In this document: piece by piece, positions 5,068 through 9,363 of the stretch
How the letters are laid out: every line of letters begins with the position of its first letter
Numbering within the stretch: the first letter of the stretch is position 1
Assembly (NCBI GenBank): GCA_021791995.1
Contig: JAJYVN010000104.1
Location: forward strand, 1-9,363
Source: Bacillota bacterium
GTDB taxonomy: Bacteria; Bacillota; Sulfobacillia; RBS10-35; JAJYVN01
Direction of reading: 5' to 3'
DNA length: 9,363 bases
Program-made: the position numbers and the translations under genes
The notes under the pieces: model-generated
What the model was told of the DNA's origin: nothing
What the model saw: the letters and a program-made list of their open reading frames with translations, nothing else
The model's database searches: none

Positions 5068-7116
5068 TTGCAACACATCCCTGGTAGACCTTGGCGCTTG
5101 CCTGCCGAGAGCGCGGAGGCAGCACAGCTCGCACGTGCGCTCGGCATCTCCGCCCCCTTCGGCAGGCTCCTCTGGGCACGCGGCTTTCGCGACACCGAAG
5201 GTGCCCGTGCCTTCCTCGACGCGCGGCACCTTCCGCGTCCAGACCAATTGCCCGAAGTAGACCGAGCCTCCTTGCGGCTCTGCCAGGCCATTGGCCGTAG
5301 GGAAAGCATCCTGATCTATGGTGACTACGACGCGGATGGGATCTGTTCGACCGCGCTCCTCTTCGAGGCACTCACAGCCTTCGGTGGACGCGTGCAGGCC
5401 CATGTTCCGCAACGAACGGACGGGTACGGGCTACGCAGTCAAGTCGCCCTTGAGGCTGGGGTCTCCCTCTGCGTGACCGTGGACAATGGCACGACTGCCG
5501 TCCGCGAGGTGCAGGAACTTTCCCGGGCGGGCATCGACGTCGTGATTTGTGACCATCATCAGCCCGGACCAACGCGCCCGCCGGCCTTGGCCGTGGTCAA
5601 TCCCTGGGTGGGTGGACCCGACCACCCGCTCGTGGATCTCGCGGGCGCGGGCGTCACGTGGTGTCTGATTCAGGTCGTGGCCGAAGATCTGGGTTCGGCG
5701 GCACCGGAGGGTCTTGACCTTGTTGCCTTGGGCACCATCGCCGATGTAGTGCCGATGAATGGCCCCAACCGCGCCCTGGTGCGCGAGGGTCTGCGCGTCA
5801 TGGCCAAAGCCCACCGCCCAGGTCTCTCCGCACTCTTGCATCTGGCCCAGGTACCGCCCGGAGCCGTTCCAGAGACCGAAGCGATTGCCTTTGGGGTCGC
5901 CCCACGGCTCAACGCCCCAGGGCGACTGGGTGATCCCCGGCCCGTCTTGGAACTGCTGTTGGCACGAGATGCAGCAGCGGCTCAGTCTCGTCTAGCGACC
6001 GTGGAGCAGGCGAACCAAGAGCGCCAACGCCAAAGCCGTGAGCTCTTCGCAGAGGTCGCCTCCTACGCCGATCGCGAACCCCATCGGGACCTCTTACTCC
6101 TCTCCGCCGCCGGCTGGCCGCGTGGTCTCCTCGGACCCGCAGCGGCACGGCTCTCCGAAGAGACGGGCCGACCGGTCCTGCTGGGGGAGATTGGGGTGGA
6201 CGGCGTGTGCCGCGGATCCGGACGGTCACCCGCAGGCTTCGACCTCACCGCAGCCCTCGCGCGTTGCAAGGATGCGCTCGAACGGTTCGGCGGACACGAG
6301 CAAGCCGCAGGGTTTGAAGTGACGGTGGACCGACTACCCGAACTCCGGCGCAGGCTCTCGGACATCGCGAGCGCTCATCCCTGGCAGGAGCTCCCGGCCT
6401 GGGAGGTGGACGTACTCCTCCATCCCGAAGAACTCACGGCATCCCTTGCCATGGAGTGTGTCCGCCACCTCGAACCGTTCGGCCCAGGCAACCCAGAACC
6501 CCTCTTTGCCCTCACGGTACGGGTGCAGGGAACCCGTCGGGTGGGGCAAGGCGGCCGACATCTGCGCCTCGAGATCCAGCCGGGCAGTCATCCCGTGACT
6601 GCCATCGCCTTTGACGCGGGCGTCTGGGCAGCCGGGGCGGAAGCGGTCGGGAGGATCGAACTCTTGGGCCGACCGACCATCCACCAGTACCGAGGAAAGG
6701 ACCAACTCCAATTCACCGTTTCGGATCTCCGACCCGAGTCACCTGACTGGGAACGGTTTTTGGCTGCAACAAGCGCCCGCCTGATCCGGGAACACCCCGA
6801 CCGGGAAACCCTGGCGGTAGCCTACCGCCGCCTGCGGTCCCTGTTGGCACGCGGTTCCGTATCGCCCAACGCCCTGGGCCGGGAACTTGCCTCGGACCCC
6901 TTGGATGGAGTCACAGCGGATGTCGCTCTCACCATTTTCCGGGAGGCAGGACTTGTAACGGACGCTGGGCTCTCCGAACTACCAGAGGGAACCAGGATCG
7001 ACCTGCGGATGAGCCCTCGCTTTCGCGCCGCCGAACGCGAACGTGCGGTGCTGCACCGCGTGCGTGAGGCCATCCGTGCCGGATCGAGCGATCTACCGCA
7101 GCCCCCCCTTGCATAG
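5068..7116 (+). CDS. recJ: Single-stranded-DNA-specific exonuclease RecJ
   Basis: RecJ degrades single-stranded DNA 5' to 3' in recombination, mismatch and base-excision repair. The protein has 682 residues. The DHH domain shows IYGDYDADG (D86, D88, D90), VTVDNGTT (D139), CDHHQPG (D162, H163, H164), DLAGAGVTWCL and LGTIADVVPM (D226), then FGVAPRLNAPGRL. The DHHA1 part carries RSPAGFDL and FGGHEQAAGFEV (about 387-418). An OB-like region begins near 468 (LEPFGPGNPEPLF). About 120 further residues (560-682) form a charged, helix-rich tail like the C-terminal extension of long Gram-positive RecJ. The start TTG 5068 has GGAAGGG (5052-5058) 9 bases ahead and fits the family's N-terminus. All catalytic residues are present. 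The stop codon lies in the loop of a strong hairpin next to the following gene. Confidence 0.95.
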   Translation: MQHIPGRPWRLPAESAEAAQLARALGISAPFGRLLWARGFRDTEGARAFLDARHLPRPDQLPEVDRASLRLCQAIGRRESILIYGDYDADGICSTALLFEALTAFGGRVQAHVPQRTDGYGLRSQVALEAGVSLCVTVDNGTTAVREVQELSRAGIDVVICDHHQPGPTRPPALAVVNPWVGGPDHPLVDLAGAGVTWCLIQVVAEDLGSAAPEGLDLVALGTIADVVPMNGPNRALVREGLRVMAKAHRPGLSALLHLAQVPPGAVPETEAIAFGVAPRLNAPGRLGDPRPVLELLLARDAAAAQSRLATVEQANQERQRQSRELFAEVASYADREPHRDLLLLSAAGWPRGLLGPAAARLSEETGRPVLLGEIGVDGVCRGSGRSPAGFDLTAALARCKDALERFGGHEQAAGFEVTVDRLPELRRRLSDIASAHPWQELPAWEVDVLLHPEELTASLAMECVRHLEPFGPGNPEPLFALTVRVQGTRRVGQGGRHLRLEIQPGSHPVTAIAFDAGVWAAGAEAVGRIELLGRPTIHQYRGKDQLQFTVSDLRPESPDWERFLAATSARLIREHPDRETLAVAYRRLRSLLARGSVSPNALGRELASDPLDGVTADVALTIFREAGLVTDAGLSELPEGTRIDLRMSPRFRAAERERAVLHRVREAIRAGSSDLPQPPLA

Positions 7117-7130
7117 CGTGCAAGGGGGGG
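7102..7130 (+). promoter_or_regulatory. Hairpin enclosing the recJ stop codon and masking the next ribosome site
   Basis: A perfect 12-bp stem (7102-7113 with 7119-7130) closes a 5-base loop, TAGCG, whose first three bases are the recJ stop codon. The 3' arm ends in seven G, followed by AAAGGG and then the ATG of the deacetylase gene at 7138. The G-run is the best-spaced Shine-Dalgarno (7 bases to ATG) and is paired in the stem. A ribosome finishing recJ would open the stem, so translational coupling is the natural inference. There is no T-run, so an intrinsic terminator is unlikely. Confidence 0.55.
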
Positions 7131-7137
7131 AAAGGGC

Positions 7138-7884
7138 ATGGTGCTCCGCGCTGGGAGACTCCTGACAGGTACCGCGCTCGCCACTGCGTTCCTGGTCGTC
7201 GGACTGGGCCTTGCGCATGAGGTGCGCGCCCAGGACCAGCGTCCGCGCACCCCGAGCGTCCTCTGGCAGGTGACCACCCCGGCACCAGAGGTGGCCCTGA
7301 CCTTTGATGACGGCCCTTCCCCCGTCTATACCCCACCGATTCTCGCCGCCCTTTCGGCGTATCACGCCCACGCCACGTTCTTCGTGCTGGGAAGCCTGGC
7401 TGCACAATACCCTGACGTGGTGCGGCAGGAGCAGGCCGAGGGGTCCCAGGTCTGTAACCACGGCATGTCCCACATCATGTTGGTGGGACGAACCGCCGCA
7501 GTCGTCACGGACCAAGTGGAAGACGCCGCAAGCATTCTGCGCTCGATTGGGGTGCCCGAGTGCCCGCTCTTTCGCTTCCCATACTTCGCCTCCGATGCCA
7601 CCGCACGGACGACCGTGCAGCGTCTCGGCTACCTCATGATTGGGGCCAACGTGGACACGGAGGACTGGAGGGGACGGTCTGCCGCGAAGATCGCCGCAAC
7701 AGCGCTCCAGGACATCGAACCCGGGGACATCATCCTGATGCACGACGCGGGCGGAACACGCACCCCCACGGTGCAGGCGGTTACCCTGATCCTCAAGGGG
7801 CTGCAGGAACGGAACCTCCGCGCGGTGACCGTGGGTCAACTCCTCGCGAGCGCCGGGATCCAGCCGCCCACTGCCAGCAGGTGA
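7138..7884 (+). CDS. Secreted polysaccharide deacetylase (NodB-homology, CE4)
   Basis: The product is a 248-residue carbohydrate esterase family 4 enzyme, which removes N- or O-acetyl groups from cell-wall or extracellular polysaccharide. Residues 1-31 form a signal peptide (positive MVLRAGR, hydrophobic core, likely cut after VRA). The NodB motifs appear in order: ALTFDDGPSP with D57 and D58; NHGMSH, where H108 and H112 match the metal-binding HxxxH pattern; RFPYF at 146-150; NVDTEDW at 171-177; and ILMHDAGG with H202. There is no membrane anchor beyond the signal peptide. ATG 7138 is used; GTG 7141 directly after it is an equal alternative with AAAGGG 4 bases ahead. The gap to recJ is 21 bases, so the two are likely cotranscribed. 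Peptidoglycan is a plausible substrate in a Gram-positive cell, but chitin- or xylan-like polymers cannot be excluded. Confidence 0.93.
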   Translation: MVLRAGRLLTGTALATAFLVVGLGLAHEVRAQDQRPRTPSVLWQVTTPAPEVALTFDDGPSPVYTPPILAALSAYHAHATFFVLGSLAAQYPDVVRQEQAEGSQVCNHGMSHIMLVGRTAAVVTDQVEDAASILRSIGVPECPLFRFPYFASDATARTTVQRLGYLMIGANVDTEDWRGRSAAKIAATALQDIEPGDIILMHDAGGTRTPTVQAVTLILKGLQERNLRAVTVGQLLASAGIQPPTASR

Positions 7885-7888
7885 ACTG

Positions 7889-7915
7889 CGGAAGGGCGCG
7901 AATCTGGCCCTTCCG
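7889..7915 (+). repeat. Intercistronic hairpin between the deacetylase and oxidoreductase genes
   Basis: CGGAAGGGC (7889-7897) pairs perfectly with GCCCTTCCG (7907-7915) across a 9-base loop, starting 4 bases after the deacetylase stop. It is followed by the ribosome site AGGGGGAG (7918-7925), not by a T-run, so it is more likely an mRNA stabiliser, processing site or attenuator than a full terminator. Confidence 0.5.
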
Positions 7916-7931
7916 TCAGGGGGAGTTGTCG

Positions 7932-8816
7932 TTGCTCAGACTGGGGATCCTGGGTTGTGACACCAGCCACGTCGTGGAGTTCACCAAACGGTTGGCACAC
8001 ACTGCCGTGGCAGAGAGCCTCTGGGTCGACGGGGGGCAGGTCGTCGCCGCTTGGCCGGGCACCTCACGCGTTGCGCCCGACCGCGTCCAGGGCTACGTGC
8101 AGCAACTGCAAGCCATGGGCGTCCAGTTGGTCAGCTCCCCCGATGAACTCCGCGGCATGGTGGACGCGGTCTTGGTCGAGTCCCAGGAGGGCGCCACCCA
8201 CCGGCCGCTTGCCACGCCATTTCTCCTCGACGGCATCCCCACCTTCGTCGACAAGCCGTTTGCTTGTTCCATCACCGACGCTCAGGCGATGGTGGATGCG
8301 GCCACCAAAGGGGGCGCTCCCCTGCTCTCCGCCTCCTCCCTGCGTTTTGCGCGCGAGGTCCAGGCGTTGTCCGTCGGCGCCATCTGCGGCGCCTTCACCT
8401 ACACGCCAGGTGCTCAGCACCCACTGAACCCAGGTCTCTTTCATTACGGCGTGCATGGCGTCGAACAACTCTACGCACTCATGGGTCCCGGGTGCCGCAG
8501 CGTGCGCTCGGTTCGCACCGAGGGCGCGGACGAGGTCTCGGGTCTATGGAAGGATGGTCGGATCGGCACGGTGCGTGCCGTGCGCCACGGCGCGGGTGGC
8601 TTCGGCTTCACGGCGTTCGGCGACAAGGGCACCGTCAGTACGACGATTGACATGACCTGGCCATACACCGAACTCCTTAAAGTGGTCCTACGCGTGCTGG
8701 GCGGAGCCCCGTCACCGGTATCGTCCGCCGAATTGGTTGAGGCGGTCGCCTTCCAAGTTGCCGCCTTCCACTCGGCGTCCCTGAACGGCCAACCGGTCGC
8801 GATCGAGGTAACCTAG
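7932..8816 (+). CDS. Gfo/Idh/MocA-like NAD(P)-dependent oxidoreductase
   Basis: The 294-residue protein begins with LRLGILGCDTSHVVEFTK, the Rossmann start of a Gfo/Idh/MocA subgroup in which the classic GxGxxG is replaced by a G-I-L-G-x-D-T-S-H form. VDAVLVESQEGATHRPLATPFLLDGIPTFVDKPF follows in the usual order, with the family's Lys-Pro at 108-109. The second domain has FHYGVHGVEQLYALMG (H171, H175), the typical substrate-side helix, and a beta-sheet end. Family members oxidise or reduce sugars, inositols and related compounds; the substrate here is unknown. TTG 7932 is chosen because AGGGGGAG (7918-7925) is 6 bases ahead; TTG 7926 is in frame but touches the ribosome site. It lies 47 bases after the deacetylase, which suggests one transcript and a possible joint role in envelope carbohydrate metabolism. 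That joint role is inference. Confidence 0.88.
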   Translation: MLRLGILGCDTSHVVEFTKRLAHTAVAESLWVDGGQVVAAWPGTSRVAPDRVQGYVQQLQAMGVQLVSSPDELRGMVDAVLVESQEGATHRPLATPFLLDGIPTFVDKPFACSITDAQAMVDAATKGGAPLLSASSLRFAREVQALSVGAICGAFTYTPGAQHPLNPGLFHYGVHGVEQLYALMGPGCRSVRSVRTEGADEVSGLWKDGRIGTVRAVRHGAGGFGFTAFGDKGTVSTTIDMTWPYTELLKVVLRVLGGAPSPVSSAELVEAVAFQVAAFHSASLNGQPVAIEVT

Positions 8817-8864
8817 AAGCTTGATATCCCGCACTTATGGCAAGACACTAACAATATAGAACAC

Positions 8865-9056
8865 ATGCTCTCGACGGGACAGGCGGCCAAACGACTCGGC
8901 GTTTCTGTTCGGACGATCGATCGTTGGCAAGCAGACGGTAGACTGGTTCCGATCACTCGCTTGCAGAGTGGGCAACGGCCTTTCTCGTCCCGGGACGTGG
9001 ATGCTTTGTTGCGTTTGACGCCGCACGATACGGAGCGCTACGCGCTCCGGTACTGA
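8865..9056 (+). CDS. Small MerR/excisionase-like helix-turn-helix protein (possible IS607 TnpA remnant)
   Basis: This 63-residue frame begins LSTGQAAKRLGVSVRTIDRW, a clear MerR/excisionase-type helix-turn-helix, then GRLVPITRLQSGQRPFSSRDVDALL, the wing and following helix of such domains. It ends after DTERYALRY with no effector domain. Similar domains begin IS607-family serine recombinases (TnpA) and also occur as stand-alone excisionase-like proteins. Next to it, on the other strand, lies a TnpB fragment, which makes a truncated IS607-type TnpA reasonable, although in intact IS607 elements tnpA and tnpB face the same way. No Shine-Dalgarno is seen before ATG 8865. The upstream 48 bases are AT-richer than the surroundings, with TTGATA at 8821-8826 but no well-spaced -10 box. 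Confidence 0.65.
   Translation: MLSTGQAAKRLGVSVRTIDRWQADGRLVPITRLQSGQRPFSSRDVDALLRLTPHDTERYALRY
9031..9049. repeat. 8-bp inverted repeat at the 3' end of the helix-turn-helix gene
   Basis: CGGAGCGC (9031-9038) pairs perfectly with GCGCTCCG (9042-9049) around a 3-base loop, 5 bases before the stop codon. No T-run follows. It lies just short of the point where TnpB similarity on the other strand ends (about 9078), so it may be an element-end hairpin or a terminator-like structure. Confidence 0.35.
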
Positions 9057-9077
9057 CGCGTAGCCCTCCGCACGATG

Positions 9078-9363
9078 GACCTTGGCCGAATGAGCGTCGT
9101 AACGGATGGCCGCACGAAGCGAACGGGTGCACGAGACCTTCCGTCCTTTGCGCGCACGCGCCCGACAGGATGCGATCGCTTCCGTGGCCTTCACACGAGC
9201 GCTGCAAACCAGTTGAGAGGGCAACGCCGTCACCGCGCGTTCCGCGGCGTACGTCTCGTGGTGCAGATCGACACCGTGGAAGCGGCCATTCCTCCGCTCC
9301 CTGAAGACAGCGGTGGTGTCAACTGCTGCCCGATTTGCCTGACAAACCGCGACAACCGTTGTT
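9078..9363 (-). pseudogene. tnpB: TnpB (IS605/IS607 OrfB-type) N-terminal fragment
   Basis: Read leftward from the right edge, an uninterrupted frame encodes CQANRAAVDTTAVFRE, later VDLHHETYAAERAV, then LPSQLVCSARVKATEAI, RKGRKVSC and RAAIRYDAHSAKV. This is the order seen in N-terminal halves of TnpB/OrfB transposases (helical start, conserved L-P-x-Q-L helix, K-G-K/R-x-S block, I-x-YD strand). Recognisable similarity ends near 9078, although the frame stays open to a stop near 8835, passing through the helix-turn-helix gene in antisense. The RuvC catalytic part is missing on this side, so it is a truncated remnant; the true start is beyond the window. It faces the opposite way to the TnpB end at 1-180. 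This stretch has no credible gene on the plus strand. Confidence 0.65.

Noticed and set aside
4192..5412. Longer start for the EEP hydrolase reaching 5412
   Set aside because: The extra N-terminal codons run antisense through the recJ N-terminus and show no family similarity. GTG 4962 has a well-spaced ribosome site and begins exactly at the EEP fold.
7102..7130. Intrinsic terminator after recJ
   Set aside because: The stem is strong, but no T-run follows on either strand and the next gene starts 8 bases later, so a coupling role fits better.
7093..7839. 248-codon minus-strand open frame opposite the deacetylase
   Set aside because: It is an antisense shadow of a gene with all five NodB motifs and has no recognisable domain.
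7560..7931. N-terminal extension of the oxidoreductase frame upstream of 7932
   Set aside because: It overlaps the deacetylase catalytic region out of frame. The Rossmann start and the strong AGGGGGAG ribosome site place the true start at TTG 7932.
1..9363. CRISPR array, tRNA or rRNA genes
   Set aside because: No regularly spaced direct repeats, cloverleaf with CCA end or rRNA-like conserved blocks were noticed by eye on either strand.

Overview
The window reads as a chromosomal segment of a GC-rich, Gram-positive-type bacterium. Signs for this are a sortase-type LPKTG surface protein, strong G-rich Shine-Dalgarno sequences (AGGGGG type) and frequent TTG/GTG starts. A GC-rich Bacillota lineage is a reasonable guess, but an actinobacterium or related phylum cannot be excluded. 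No rRNA, tRNA or CRISPR array is visible.

Layout, left to right. (1) 1-180 is the 3' end of a TnpB gene (IS605/IS607-type RNA-guided nuclease). It is packed with small hairpins that look like an omegaRNA scaffold, and a possible element right end lies near 244. (2) 181-410 holds a hairpin and a 12-codon leader ORF with its own strong Shine-Dalgarno, ahead of a secreted, wall-anchored LPKTG protein (411-1445). (3) A strong inverted repeat (1469-1495) separates that gene from the convergent pyrC-pyrE pair (3424 down to 1504, minus strand) of de novo pyrimidine synthesis. (4) A glycerophosphodiester phosphodiesterase (3508-4188) diverges from pyrC. The two share a symmetric promoter in which each -35 box is the complement of the other's -10 box. 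(5) An endonuclease/exonuclease/phosphatase-fold hydrolase (4962 down to 4192, minus) converges on the phosphodiesterase with a 3-base gap and diverges from recJ. (6) recJ (5068-7116), a secreted polysaccharide deacetylase (7138-7884) and a Gfo/Idh/MocA-like oxidoreductase (7932-8816) run in the same direction with short gaps, each gap carrying a hairpin, and are probably cotranscribed. (7) 8865-9056 encodes a 63-residue MerR/excisionase-like helix-turn-helix protein, possibly the remnant of an IS607 TnpA. It lies against an N-terminal fragment of a second, oppositely oriented TnpB (minus strand, about 9363-9078).

The core is therefore ordinary housekeeping metabolism (pyrimidine synthesis, glycerophosphodiester use, DNA repair, envelope carbohydrate work) bounded on both sides by TnpB-type transposon material. 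No complete new multi-gene defence or biosynthetic system is evident. The most interesting signals are non-coding: the tnpB-end hairpin cluster, the mirror-image divergent promoter with a probably leaderless transcript, and the hairpin whose loop carries the recJ stop codon.
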